A stretch of 38,118 nucleotides of DNA from Faecalimicrobium dakarense (GCF_000499525.1 NZ_HG529274.1:1-38118); one strand, 5' to 3'. Counted from the first letter of the stretch, positions 8,718-18,532 are shown. The notes: generated by a model from the sequence alone, not told the origin. Made by a program: numbers and translations.

Positions 8718-8765
8718 TTTACAATTGAAGATAAGTAATAATTATTACTTATCTTCAATTGTAAA
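8718..8765. repeat. 48-bp perfect palindrome before the type I R-M operon
   Basis: Two 24-base arms (each starting TTTACAATTGAAGATAAG on its own strand) meet with no spacer. A second, outer pair AGCATTT/AAATGCT adds symmetry. In RNA it makes a very stable hairpin that would end the DUF4209 transcript, but there is no T-tract. A -10 hexamer TATAAT follows at 8774, so the right arm covers the -35 area of the hsdM promoter and could also be an operator. Confidence 0.7.
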
Positions 8766-8773
8766 ATAAATGC

Positions 8774-8779
8774 TATAAT
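8774..8779 (+). promoter_or_regulatory. -10 element of the type I R-M operon promoter
   Basis: TATAAT 36 bases before the TTG start of the first hsdM. The expected -35 position (about 8751-8756) falls inside the 48-bp palindrome and is a poor match, which suits a promoter that is weak or controlled. Confidence 0.4.
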
Positions 8780-8814
8780 AAAAAAGTAAATAAAGTTAGA
8801 AAGGAAGATCAAAT

Positions 8815-10275
8815 TTGGAAATAAACGTACTAGAGTCTTGGTTATACCAAGCAGCAAATATATTAAGAGGTCCAGTAGATCAATCAGATTTTAAAGCATA
8901 TATATTCCCTCTACTATTCTTTAAAAGAATATCGGATGTGTATGATGAAGAATATAAAAATGCAATAGAAGAATTCGGAGAAGACTTTGACTATCTTCAT
9001 AGATTTATAATACCAAAAGGATGCCATTGGAGTGATGTAAGAAAAATATCAGAAAACATAGGAGCTAAAATACATGAATGTATAAGAGCTATAGAAAAAG
9101 AAAATCCAGAAAAACTATCTGGAATATTTGGAGACACACAATGGTCAAACAAAGATAAACTATCAGATGAAATACTTAAAGACTTAATAGAGCACTTTTC
9201 ACAAAATAACTTAAGTAACAGTGAAGTAAAGTCTAATACAATGGGACTTGCATATGAATACTTAATAAAAAAGTTTGCAGATGATTCAAATAAATCAGCG
9301 GGTGAGTTCTATACCCCCCGTGAAGTAGTTAAACTGATGACAATGATACTTGATCCTCAAGAAGGAGACAGTATATACGATCCTACTTGCGGAACAGGAG
9401 GTATGCTGCTAGAAACATACGAATATGTTACAAGCCAAGGAAAAAAAGGAGAAACACTCAAACTATACGGACAAGAAAAAAACCTTACAACATCAGGTAT
9501 AGCTAGAATAAACATGTTCTTACATGATATAGAAGACTTCTATATACTAAGAGGGGATACACTAAGAGAGCCAGCTTTCCATGAAGATGATAAGCTACAA
9601 ACATTTGACTGTGTTATAGCAAATCCACCTTTCTCGCTTAAAAACTGGGGAAGAGAAGAATGGGCAAATGACCCTTATGGAAGAAACTCACTTGGAGTAC
9701 CTCCTGCATCATATGGGGACTATGCATGGGTAGAACATATGCTAAAATCATTAAAAGATGATGGAAAAATGACAGTAGTATTACCACAGGGAGTATTATT
9801 TAGAGGAGCTTCAGAAGGTAAAATAAGAAAGCAAATAATAGACAATGACTTAATAGAAACTGTAATAGGGGTTGGAGAAGGACTATTTTATGGAACTGGT
9901 ATATCAACATCTATATTAGTATTTAATAAGAAAAAAGATGAAGCTAAGAAAAATAAAATACAAGTAATAGATGCATCAGAAATATACAAAAAAGATAGAA
10001 GTCAAAACTACTTAGAAGCATCGCATGTAGAAGAAATATATAACTTATATAAAAACTATGAAGATGTAGAAGGAAAATGTAGAGTAGTTGAAATAGATGA
10101 AATAAAAGAAGAAAATGACTACAATTTAAATATAGCTTTATATGTAGATAAGATAGAAGAAGATGACGGAATAACTTTAGAACAAGCATATAATGAGATG
10201 ATAAAAGCTTATGAAGAAGCAACTAAAGCAGAAAAAGAACTAAAGTTAATACTAAAAGAAATGGGTGTAATGTAA
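8815..10275 (+). CDS. hsdM: Type I restriction-modification methylase subunit, HsdM copy 1
   Basis: 486 residues, the usual HsdM length. The N-terminal helical HsdM domain (VLESWLYQAANILRG) is followed by the methylase core: FYTPREVVKLM, AdoMet loop DPTCGTGGML at about 189, catalytic NPPF at about 270. It transfers methyl from AdoMet to adenine N6 in the HsdM2-HsdS core enzyme. The start is TTG 8815 behind AAAGGAAG; there is no in-frame ATG nearby that keeps the N-terminal domain whole. Its stop overlaps the ATG of the second hsdM (TAATG), so the two are coupled. Confidence 0.95.
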   Translation: MEINVLESWLYQAANILRGPVDQSDFKAYIFPLLFFKRISDVYDEEYKNAIEEFGEDFDYLHRFIIPKGCHWSDVRKISENIGAKIHECIRAIEKENPEKLSGIFGDTQWSNKDKLSDEILKDLIEHFSQNNLSNSEVKSNTMGLAYEYLIKKFADDSNKSAGEFYTPREVVKLMTMILDPQEGDSIYDPTCGTGGMLLETYEYVTSQGKKGETLKLYGQEKNLTTSGIARINMFLHDIEDFYILRGDTLREPAFHEDDKLQTFDCVIANPPFSLKNWGREEWANDPYGRNSLGVPPASYGDYAWVEHMLKSLKDDGKMTVVLPQGVLFRGASEGKIRKQIIDNDLIETVIGVGEGLFYGTGISTSILVFNKKKDEAKKNKIQVIDASEIYKKDRSQNYLEASHVEEIYNLYKNYEDVEGKCRVVEIDEIKEENDYNLNIALYVDKIEEDDGITLEQAYNEMIKAYEEATKAEKELKLILKEMGVM

Positions 10276-11747
10276 TGGCTAGGATAGGTTTAGAAAAAAT
10301 AGAAAAGTATCTATTTGACTCAGCTAACTTTTTAAGAGGTCATATAGATGCTGGTGATTATAAACAATTTATATTCCCATTACTATTCTTTAAAAGAGTA
10401 TGTGATGTATATGATGAGGAATATGTAAAAAATGAAGCAGAGTTTGGAGAAGACTTTGAAGACTTACACATGTTTAATGTTCCTAAAGAACATCATTGGA
10501 ACGCAGTAAGAGAAAAAAGTGAAGATGTAGGTCAAGCTCTTCAAACTGCAATGAGAGAAATAGAAAAAGCTAATCCAGGTAAGCTTGAAGGAATATTTGG
10601 AGATGCACAGTGGACAAATAAAGAAAGATTACCAGATAGATTGCTTAAAGATTTACTAGAACATTTCTCTATGTATACTTTATCAATAGAAAATGTACCA
10701 GATGATGAATTAGGAAATGCTTATGAGTATTTAATAAAAGAGTTTGCAGATGATAGTGGACATACTGCACAGGAGTTTTATTCAAATAGAACTTTGGTAA
10801 AACTTATGGCAGAGATGTTAGATGCAAAGCCAGGGGATAGTGTATATGATCCAACCTGTGGAACAGGTGGAATGTTACTTATAACAGCTACTCACCTAAA
10901 AGAAAAAGGTGAAGAATATAGATCATTAAAACTATATGGCCAAGAAGTAAACTTAATAACTTCATCTATAGCTAGAATGAATATGTTTTTACATGGTATA
11001 GAAGATTTTAGTGTATATAGAGGAGATGTTTTAGCTGACCCTGGATTTATGGAAAATGATGAGTTAAGAACATTTGATATAGTACTTGCAAATCCACCAT
11101 ACTCTATAAAAAGGTGGGATAGAGATAAGTTTATGAATGATCCTTATGGTAGAAATATGTATGGAGTACCGCCACAAGGATGTGCTGACTATGCTTTTAT
11201 ACAACATATAATTAAGAGCATGAACAAAGAGCATGGAAAGTGTGCAATATTACTTCCTCATGGAGTACTGTTTAGGGATTCGGAACAAGATATAAGAAAA
11301 AAGATGATAGAATATGATATTGTAGAATGTGTATTAGGACTTGGGCCAAACTTATTCTATAATTCTCCAATGGAAGCGTGTGTGCTTATATGCAATATGA
11401 ATAAGTCTGAGGAAAGAAAAAATAAGATATTATTTATAAATGCAGTAGATGAAATAAGAAAAGAAAAAACTATAAGTTACTTAGACAAAGAACATAGAGA
11501 TAAAATAGAAGATGCTTATAAATCTAGTGAAGATGTAGATAAGTTTTCAAGATTTGTAGATTTAGATACTATAGCAAAAAATAACTACAACTTAAATATA
11601 GCTTTATATGTAGCAAAAGTAGAGAAATCAGAAGAAAAAGACATAAAAGAAGTTGTAAAAGAGTGGAATAGTAGTTGTGAAGAATTAAAAGCTTCTTTTG
11701 ATAATTTCTTTAAGTTAGCAAAGGAGGTTGGCTTAATTGAAAAGTAA
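10275..11747 (+). CDS. hsdM: Type I restriction-modification methylase subunit, HsdM copy 2
   Basis: 490 residues, a paralogue of the gene before it with the same order of domains: HsdM N-terminal domain (YLFDSANFLRGHIDAGDYKQ), AdoMet loop DPTCGTGGML at about 191 and catalytic NPPY at about 273. Differences include FYSNRTLVKLM where copy 1 has FYTPREVVKLM, and NLFYNSPMEACVLICNMNK where copy 1 has GLFYGTGISTSILVFNKKK. Both copies keep all the methylase motifs, so neither looks dead. Type I enzymes normally have two identical M subunits per S, so the pair may form a heterodimer with the single HsdS. The 3' end overlaps hsdS by 11 bases. Confidence 0.93.
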   Translation: MARIGLEKIEKYLFDSANFLRGHIDAGDYKQFIFPLLFFKRVCDVYDEEYVKNEAEFGEDFEDLHMFNVPKEHHWNAVREKSEDVGQALQTAMREIEKANPGKLEGIFGDAQWTNKERLPDRLLKDLLEHFSMYTLSIENVPDDELGNAYEYLIKEFADDSGHTAQEFYSNRTLVKLMAEMLDAKPGDSVYDPTCGTGGMLLITATHLKEKGEEYRSLKLYGQEVNLITSSIARMNMFLHGIEDFSVYRGDVLADPGFMENDELRTFDIVLANPPYSIKRWDRDKFMNDPYGRNMYGVPPQGCADYAFIQHIIKSMNKEHGKCAILLPHGVLFRDSEQDIRKKMIEYDIVECVLGLGPNLFYNSPMEACVLICNMNKSEERKNKILFINAVDEIRKEKTISYLDKEHRDKIEDAYKSSEDVDKFSRFVDLDTIAKNNYNLNIALYVAKVEKSEEKDIKEVVKEWNSSCEELKASFDNFFKLAKEVGLIEK

Positions 11748-12939
11748 TAACATAAAGATATTAGATAATGATTGGATGGAAGTACCATTTTCATATATGG
11801 CAGAGCATATATCTAAGAGAGTTGATCCTAAAGATACGAATTTAGATATTTATATAGGATTAGAGCATATAGATCCAGGCTCATTAAAAATAAAAAGATA
11901 TGGTAAGCCAGATGATGTAAAAGGTACTAAGCTGATAGCTCAGCCAGGAGACATCATATTTGGTAAAAGGAGAGCATATCAAGGTAAAGTAGGAGTATGT
12001 GAATGGGATGCAATAGTATCGGCACATTCAATGGTATTAAGGCCTAAAGAGGAGAATATCGAGAAAGATTTCTTAAAGTTCTTTATGCAAAGTGAGGAAT
12101 TTTATAATAGATCTATACAAATATCAGAAGGATCATTGTCTCCTACTATAAAATGGAAGGTTTTAGAAGAACAGAGGTTTATAATACCGAGTAAGTATAA
12201 GCAGAAAAATATAGTATCTAAAGTATCTAAATTAGATAATTTGATAAATCAAAATATCGATGTATTAGAAAAAGCTAATATCTATAGAAAAAAATTAATA
12301 AAGAATCTATTGGAAGATAGGATAGTAAAAAATGAGGAATTTAAATATGTTAAAATATCTGATGTAGCTAATATAAGTAGAGGTATAAGTTGGGGAAAAG
12401 AAGATGAATTTAATGCGAATGAAAATAATAACCGAGTAAGAGTATATAAGATACCAAATATACCTAGTAATTCAAGATATCAATCGGATGACGAAAAAAC
12501 ATATATAACTAGACCTAATAATATCGAAAAATATTTTGTTGAAAATAATGACTTGCTTATGGTTAGTGCAAATGGTAATCCAGATAGAGTTGGTAATTTA
12601 GTTAAGGTTAGGAAATCAGAAGAGGCTGTATTTGCATCTTTTTTATTGAAGATACAACCTAAAAATGGCATAAATCCAGACTTTTTATATTACCAATTAG
12701 TGAGTGATATTGTTCAGAAAAAAATAACAGAAGGTTCTAGGGGAAGTACAGGTTTAAAGAATATAAACGTACCACATATGAACAATATAAAAATTAAACT
12801 TCCTAATATTAAAGAACAAGAGAATATTGTTAAATTACTAGAAGAAATAGATTGTATTATAGAAAATATAAATACTAAAATAGAATACACATATAAATTA
12901 AAGTTAAATCTATTTAAATATTATACTAATAATAGATAG
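11737..12939 (+). CDS. hsdS: Type I restriction-modification specificity subunit HsdS
   Basis: 400 residues with two target-recognition domains (about 10-150 and 205-370), each closed by a coiled-coil spacer (KQKNIVSKVSKLDNLINQNI and KEQENIVKLLEEIDCIIENI). This is the standard layout for a bipartite recognition sequence. The start is TTG 11737, set by AAGGAGG inside the end of the second hsdM, 11 bases of overlap. No inverted repeats or invertase that would mark a phase-variable S locus are visible in the window. Confidence 0.9.
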   Translation: MKSNNIKILDNDWMEVPFSYMAEHISKRVDPKDTNLDIYIGLEHIDPGSLKIKRYGKPDDVKGTKLIAQPGDIIFGKRRAYQGKVGVCEWDAIVSAHSMVLRPKEENIEKDFLKFFMQSEEFYNRSIQISEGSLSPTIKWKVLEEQRFIIPSKYKQKNIVSKVSKLDNLINQNIDVLEKANIYRKKLIKNLLEDRIVKNEEFKYVKISDVANISRGISWGKEDEFNANENNNRVRVYKIPNIPSNSRYQSDDEKTYITRPNNIEKYFVENNDLLMVSANGNPDRVGNLVKVRKSEEAVFASFLLKIQPKNGINPDFLYYQLVSDIVQKKITEGSRGSTGLKNINVPHMNNIKIKLPNIKEQENIVKLLEEIDCIIENINTKIEYTYKLKLNLFKYYTNNR

Positions 12940-12962
12940 ATTTAATAAAAGGGGGACCGTTT

Positions 12963-13868
12963 ATGGTTAGAAGTATATATACAGAAGATAAGGCTGTAAG
13001 AAACTATATACGAGATTTATTAGTTAAAAATGATTGGACATTTATAACTTCAAATCAGTTAATAAGAAAAAATGATGATCCTATAGTTGAATCAAAATTA
13101 AAAGAAGCTTTAATAAGAATAAATCCAGAAATAAATCAAGTTCCATCAAGAGCAGATGAAGTAATACGTAGACTAAGAGAAATAATAGTAAATGCAAAAC
13201 ACAAGGGAATAGTTAGAGCAAATGAAGAGTTCTTTGAATGGCTTAGAGGGGAAAAAACTATGCCATTTGGAGAAAATGATGAATATGTTCCAGTAAAGTT
13301 AATAGACTTTGATGATACATCTAAAAATGAGTTTATAGTTACTATGGAATATATGATGAACTCAAAAAACAGTGATAAGGGAACTAGAGAAGATCTAGTT
13401 CTCCTTATAAACGGTCTACCAGTGTCTATAGGAGAATGTAAAAGTCCAGTAAACTCATCAGTATCTTGGGTAACAGGAGCAAAGCAAATACTAGATGACT
13501 ATGAAAATAACGCACCACAGCTTTTTGTATCAAATGTGCTTAACTTTGCAAGTGAAGGAAAAGAATTTAAATATGGAACAATAAAATGTCCATTAGATAA
13601 ATGGGCATCATGGAGAGATTTTGAAGGAAGATATAAAAGTCTAGATAACATTCAATATCCTATACATGAAATGTTTAACCATGAAGTATTTTTAGACTTA
13701 TTAAAGAACTTTATAATATTTACAAGCGATAATGACAACAGAAGAATAAAAGTTATATGTAGATCACAACAATATGATGCAACTAACAAAATGGTTGAAA
13801 GAGTTAAAGAAGGAAAAATTAAAAAGGACTTATATGGCATTTTCAAGGTTCAGGTAAATCACTTTTAA
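12963..13868 (+). CDS. hsdR: Type I restriction subunit HsdR, N-terminal part (frameshifted gene)
   Basis: The first 290 residues carry the PD-(D/E)xK nuclease: Asp144 in RED, then IGECK with Glu158 and Lys160. The frame ends in an artefactual tail (DLYGIFKVQVNHF) because the frame changes at the A-run 13821-13825. In the next frame the same DNA reads GLIWHFQGSGKSLLML, the helicase Walker A of HsdR. One extra A restores a single 979-residue protein (12963-15901), a normal HsdR length. The start is ATG behind AGGGGGA. If the break is real, restriction is lost while methylation by the M and S genes can go on. Confidence 0.9.
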   Translation: MVRSIYTEDKAVRNYIRDLLVKNDWTFITSNQLIRKNDDPIVESKLKEALIRINPEINQVPSRADEVIRRLREIIVNAKHKGIVRANEEFFEWLRGEKTMPFGENDEYVPVKLIDFDDTSKNEFIVTMEYMMNSKNSDKGTREDLVLLINGLPVSIGECKSPVNSSVSWVTGAKQILDDYENNAPQLFVSNVLNFASEGKEFKYGTIKCPLDKWASWRDFEGRYKSLDNIQYPIHEMFNHEVFLDLLKNFIIFTSDNDNRRIKVICRSQQYDATNKMVERVKEGKIKKDLYGIFKVQVNHF

Positions 13869-15901
13869 TGTTATTTGCAGCAATGAAGCTTAGAATGCAT
13901 AAAGACTTAAAAAATCCTACTTTACTTGTAGTTGTAGATAGAAAAGACCTAGATACACAAATAACAGGAACATTTACAGCAGCAGATGTTCCTAACATGA
14001 AAACTGCTAAAAGTATAAAATCACTAGAAGATGAACTTAAAAATGATTCTAGGAAAATAATAATAACTACTATATTTAGATTTAAAGATGTAAAAGAAAC
14101 TTTAAATGAAAGAGAAAATATAATAGTTTTAGTAGACGAGGCCCACAGAACTCAAGAAGGTGATTTAGGTATATTAATGAGAAAAGCTCTACCTAATGCA
14201 TTTTTCTTTGGTCTTACTGGTACTCCTATAAATAAAAGAGAAAGAAATACCTTTGCAACCTTTGGATGTGAAGAAGATAAAGATGGATATATAAGTAAAT
14301 ATTCATTTGAAGATTCCATAAGAGATGATGCTACAAAGCCACTTACATTTGAGCCGAGACTTGTAAATCTTCATTTAGATAAAGAAAAAATGAAAAAAGA
14401 ATTAGATGAACTTACAGATAGTTTAAGTGATTTAGAGAAGAAAGAGCTTACAAAAAGAGCTGGTGGTATAGCTACATTTATAAAATCAGATGAAAGAATT
14501 AAAGCTGTTTGTGGGGATATTGCGTATCATTATAAAAATGTAGTAGAGCCACAAAAGTTTAAGGCTATGGTAGTTTGTTATGATAGAGAATGTTGTATAA
14601 AGTATAAAGAGCATTTAGACGAATTACTAGGTAAAGAAGCTTCTACTATTGTTATGACTGTTAAAAAAGGTGAAGGTCAAGAGTACGAACAATATGATAG
14701 AGGTGAAGATGAAGAAAAAAGGCTTATAGAAAATCACTATAAAAAAGTTGATGATCCCTTAAAGATACTTATAGTAACAGCTAAACTTCTTACAGGATTT
14801 GATGCACCAATAGCTCAAACTATGTATTTAGATAAACCACTTAAAGAGCATACTTTATTACAGGCTATATGTAGAGTAAATAGAGTATATAAGCATAAAG
14901 AGTTTGGTTTAATAGTTGATTATATAGGTGTGTTTGATGAAGTTAGCAAGGCTTTAAGTTTTGATAGTGAGTCTATGCAAAAGGTCATTGAGAATATAGA
15001 TGGCTATGTAAAAGAGTTTCCAATAATACTTAAGAAATGTTTATCATATTTTGAATGTATAGATAGAGATATTGATGGATATGATGGATTGATAGCTGCT
15101 CAAAATTGTTTATATAATGATGAGATAAGAGATCAGTTTGGTAAGTTTTATTCTCATTTATCTAAGTTATGGGAAGCCATTTCACCACATGAGATACTTG
15201 AAAATCATATAGATGATTATAGATGGTTAACTGATGTTTATAGATCTATAAGGCCATCTAATAATATGGGATCGCTTATATGGCATAGACTAGGTGCTAA
15301 GACTATGGAGATTATAAATAGAAATATTCATGCTGTTAATATTTATGATGATTTAGATAAAATAGTTTTAGATCCAACTCTTATAAGTGAGATTATGAGT
15401 ATAAATAATCCTGTTGAAGTAAAGAGAATAGAACTTGATGTTACTAAGAGGATTAGAAAAAATATTGAAGAAGGTCAACTTCAGTTTAAAGAGCTTGCTG
15501 ATAAGTTAGAGGAGTTAAAGGTTAAATATGAGTCTAATTTTATGCATAGTGTGGAGTTTTTAAAGGAGCTTATAGCGTTAGCTAAGGAAGTTATAAAAAG
15601 AGAAAAAGAGTCTGTTAATGATGAAGAGGAGCTTTATGCTGTGAAGACTGGTAAGGCTGCTTTGACTGAGTTGTTTAATGATGTCAAGGGAGAGAAGCCA
15701 AATATTGTTGTTGAGAATCTTGTTAATGATATAGATAATAAGATTGTTAATGAGGTTAAGTTGTTTATTGGATGGCAAGAGTCTAGTAAGGGGCAAAGAG
15801 AGGTAAGGATTGCTATATTGAAGGTTTTTGCTCAGTACAAGTTGCAAGGTGATAAGGAGCTTGTGGAAAAGACTTATGGATATATAGCAGAGTATTATTA
15901 A
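13827..15901 (+). CDS. hsdR: Type I restriction subunit HsdR, helicase/translocase part (frameshifted gene)
   Basis: The continuation of hsdR. The coding frame starts at about 13827 with GLIWHFQGSGKS (Walker A); the first ATG in frame is 13868, which would cut off the ATP-binding loop, so this is not a gene of its own. It carries VDEAHRTQEGD (DEAH, motif II), FFGLTGTPI (motif III) and the second RecA domain with LIVTAKLLTGFDAP and LLQAICRVNR (motifs V-VI), then a helical C-terminal domain that binds the methylase. It pumps DNA by ATP hydrolysis until cleavage. A terminator follows at 15911. Confidence 0.9.
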
Positions 15902-15910
15902 TAAAGAAGA

Positions 15911-15940
15911 AAGTCCTATCTTATATAGGTAGGACTTTTA
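15911..15940 (+). terminator. Intrinsic terminator after hsdR
   Basis: AGTCCTA pairs with TAGGACT around an AT-rich loop, followed by TTTTA. It ends the hsdM-hsdM-hsdS-hsdR operon. Confidence 0.8.
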
Positions 15941-15964
15941 GGCTTAAAATAGGAGGAGAATAAA

Positions 15965-16091
15965 ATCGAAAAGATTCGCTATAATATTGAGTTGTGAAGA
16001 ATATAACAATAAAAATAATTATTTTAATAGTAAATATTATAATAGTTTACTTAAATATATAGATTACTTAGAGTGTGAGGAAAACCTTTAG
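15965..16091 (+). pseudogene. Short decayed ORF behind a strong ribosome binding site
   Basis: AGGAGGAG at 15951 is followed at the right distance by ATCG instead of ATG. Removing the C at 15967 gives ATG and a clean 41-residue frame, MKRFAIILSCEEYNNKNNYF and on, ending at TAG 16089. The opening (KRFAII, then SCEEY) resembles the first strand of caspase-like C14 peptidases, which are common effectors in such islands, but this is too short to call. It is probably the stub of a gene lost to deletion. An alternative is a short peptide with a non-standard start. Confidence 0.35.
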
Positions 16092-16152
16092 AAATAAAAT
16101 ATTATATAAACTAATGCGTAAAAGAATTAATTAGTAAAAAAGGGGAATAAAA

Positions 16153-17646
16153 ATGATAGATATAATGGCTTTTTTAACTAAAGTAACAACAATAGATTCA
16201 TTTATTAAAATCTTTAAGAAAGATAAAGAATTAAGTAAAATTAATGAATCTATAATTGAAAATAGATTAGCTGCTGTTCTAGAATCGACTATAGAACTTT
16301 GTATATTTAGGTTTGAAGGGAAGTTAGATAAGAGTGTAATAGAGGATATATTACAGAATGAAAAATTACTTGAAATAGTTGAAGGAAGTTTGTATTCAAA
16401 CAAACTAGATTTATCAACCATAAGTTTAGATGGATATGGACTAGACAGTGACATAAAGGTACAGTTTGTAGAATTCTTTCAAAGAGCATTAAGAACAGCA
16501 ATGTTTAGAGATATAAAAATAAGAGAAATATTCAGACAATCTGAAGTATATATTGAAGTAGATGAAATCTATGATATGACATCTAAAATCTATGATAGAA
16601 CGCAAGATATCTTAGATGAGTTGTCTGAGATAAAGGATATGAATAAGAAATTAATTAAAGAGAATGAGGTATATTTAAAGCTATATAATGAACAAACTCA
16701 TGAGTTGATAGAGAGTATGGAAAGTATTAATTCAGGTCAATTTAAAAAGCCAGACAAGGTAGTAGAAATAGAAGCTAAGGCGAGAGAATTAGTAAATGAA
16801 ATACAAGAGTATAAAATTAAAAATATAAGCACAGAAGATAAATTTGACTTTAAATTACGAGGAAAGAGTATACCTACTAAAATATCATGTATGTATCCTA
16901 AGGAGAAAATAGAATCTATTATACAAAATATAAGAAAATATTTAGGTCTGCAAATAGATGAAACTAATTTTTTTTATGTGGGCAATTTAAAAGAAGATAT
17001 AGTTTCAGTAAATATAGATGGATATACAAACTTTAATTGCTATGGAAGCGATGAAGAAAAAGAAAAATTTTATAAACTAGAAGAACTAGATCTGTTACTA
17101 ACTATTTTAAAGGCATATGACTATACAACGAATGAACTTTTAGGTGGATATAATGCTATACCGCTATGCATTGAAAATAAAGGTGAACTAAATAATGAGA
17201 ATATTTCTATAAAAATAAAGATACCGGATAATTATGAAATACTGGACGAAAATAACAAAGAATTAGTACTATTTTCAGAATATTTAGAAGTAGATGAATA
17301 TAGAATAATAGATGATATTTTATCACAAAAACATAATGGTGATTTAGGTATATTTCCAATACAATATGATCCTATAGAACAATTTAAATTCTTAAGAAAA
17401 ACAGATAAAGAACGAGAAGAGTTTTATAAAAGAAAGTTACAATATTTATTTAATATGAAACAAGATAGAGATGATAAAGGTGCGAATATAACTTATAAAT
17501 TGAATAAGATAAGGCCTGGTGAAAAGATACTACTGCCTACATATATATTTATAAAAGGTGAAGAATCACTAGATATAGATTATAAAATTATATCTGATAA
17601 TAGTATTGACAATGAATTTAATACATTAAAATATATTATCAAATAG
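16153..17646 (+). CDS. Unknown protein with central coiled coil, upstream of the GIY-YIG gene
   Basis: 497 residues, not recognised. Residues 1-130 are helical (three to four amphipathic helices, with VQFVEFFQRALRTAMFRDI near 100). Residues 135-215 are a coiled coil with repeats of Ile/Leu and Asp/Glu (IYDRTQDILDELSEIKDMNK). The rest is an alpha/beta domain of about 270 residues with no named motif. There is no signal or membrane segment. The start is ATG behind AAGGGG. The helical front end resembles the adaptor domains at the head of bacterial NLR or effector proteins in general shape only. It stands 28 bases before the GIY-YIG gene and probably shares its transcript. Confidence 0.7.
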   Translation: MIDIMAFLTKVTTIDSFIKIFKKDKELSKINESIIENRLAAVLESTIELCIFRFEGKLDKSVIEDILQNEKLLEIVEGSLYSNKLDLSTISLDGYGLDSDIKVQFVEFFQRALRTAMFRDIKIREIFRQSEVYIEVDEIYDMTSKIYDRTQDILDELSEIKDMNKKLIKENEVYLKLYNEQTHELIESMESINSGQFKKPDKVVEIEAKARELVNEIQEYKIKNISTEDKFDFKLRGKSIPTKISCMYPKEKIESIIQNIRKYLGLQIDETNFFYVGNLKEDIVSVNIDGYTNFNCYGSDEEKEKFYKLEELDLLLTILKAYDYTTNELLGGYNAIPLCIENKGELNNENISIKIKIPDNYEILDENNKELVLFSEYLEVDEYRIIDDILSQKHNGDLGIFPIQYDPIEQFKFLRKTDKEREEFYKRKLQYLFNMKQDRDDKGANITYKLNKIRPGEKILLPTYIFIKGEESLDIDYKIISDNSIDNEFNTLKYIIK

Positions 17647-17674
17647 AACAATATATTTATAAGGAGAAAATAAC

Positions 17675-18532
17675 TTGAGTAATGGAAGATTAATAAGGCT
17701 ATTTTTAGTAGATGGAGAGGGAAATGGATTAAGAACAGTAGAAATATCAAATATGACTATACATACAACCATATTTCCTAGGCAAAAGCTAAAGGACTTT
17801 ATAAAAAGATCAGAAGCAGAAAAACCAGGTGTATATATATTAATAGGAACGGAAAATGATAGTACAAAAGTATATATAGGTGAAGGTGATCCTGTACTAC
17901 CTAGATTAAAAAGTCACTCTAATAACAAAGAGTTTTGGAATGAAGCAATAGTATTTACTTCAAAAGATAACTATATAACTAAAACTCAGATACAATACAT
18001 AGAATCAGAACTTATAGACATAGCAAGAAAATCACACAATATTGAATTAGATAACTCCAATAATCCAGTAAAGCCCAATATATCTGAGGTAGATGAAGCT
18101 GAAGTTAGTCAGTTTATAGAGTCTATAAAGCTTATACTTTCATCTTTAGGCATTGATATATTTAACAATATAGATAAATTATATGGAAATGAAGCTAAGA
18201 TTGATGAAAATACATATATTCTAAGTAGTAAAAACGTAATTGCAAGTATGAAAATAGTAGATTATAAATACGCTGTATTAAAAGGATCATATGCTGTTAA
18301 AGAATGTGCTAAGTCTATTGGCAAAAGAACAGTAGGAATTAGAGAATCACTAATAGAAGATAAGATATTAGTTGAAGATAGTAATGGATATTATATATTC
18401 AAAGATGACTATATATTTAATAGTCCAAGTGCAGCTTCAGATGTTATTTTAGGAGCTTCTACAAATGGAAGAATAATATGGAAATGCAATGGAAAAACAT
18501 TAAAAGATATAGAAAAAGAAAGTTTAAGTTAA
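17675..18532 (+). CDS. GIY-YIG endonuclease-fold protein with C-terminal DUF4357
   Basis: The GIY-YIG core is seen as GVYILIG at 52-58 and KVYIGEGD at 65-72, with Arg77 and His81 following and a candidate metal-binding Glu110 in YIES. The C-terminal 80 residues match DUF4357 (LKGSYAVKECAKS, FNSPSAASDVILG, NGRIIWKCNGKTL), a small domain often attached to GIY-YIG or Fic-like proteins near restriction systems. A single-strand or branched-DNA nuclease is inferred. The start is TTG 17675 behind AAGGAG. It is co-oriented with the type I operon but beyond its terminator, so it is an accessory unit with the 497-residue gene rather than part of the R-M enzyme. Confidence 0.85.
   Translation: MSNGRLIRLFLVDGEGNGLRTVEISNMTIHTTIFPRQKLKDFIKRSEAEKPGVYILIGTENDSTKVYIGEGDPVLPRLKSHSNNKEFWNEAIVFTSKDNYITKTQIQYIESELIDIARKSHNIELDNSNNPVKPNISEVDEAEVSQFIESIKLILSSLGIDIFNNIDKLYGNEAKIDENTYILSSKNVIASMKIVDYKYAVLKGSYAVKECAKSIGKRTVGIRESLIEDKILVEDSNGYYIFKDDYIFNSPSAASDVILGASTNGRIIWKCNGKTLKDIEKESLS

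Noticed and set aside
11737-12939. Phase-variable, invertible hsdS
   Set aside because: There is one hsdS, with no inverted repeats against a silent copy and no recombinase gene in the window.
13868-15901. Separate small helicase gene starting at ATG 13868
   Set aside because: The frame is coding upstream of that ATG and holds the Walker A motif of HsdR; it is the second part of a split hsdR.
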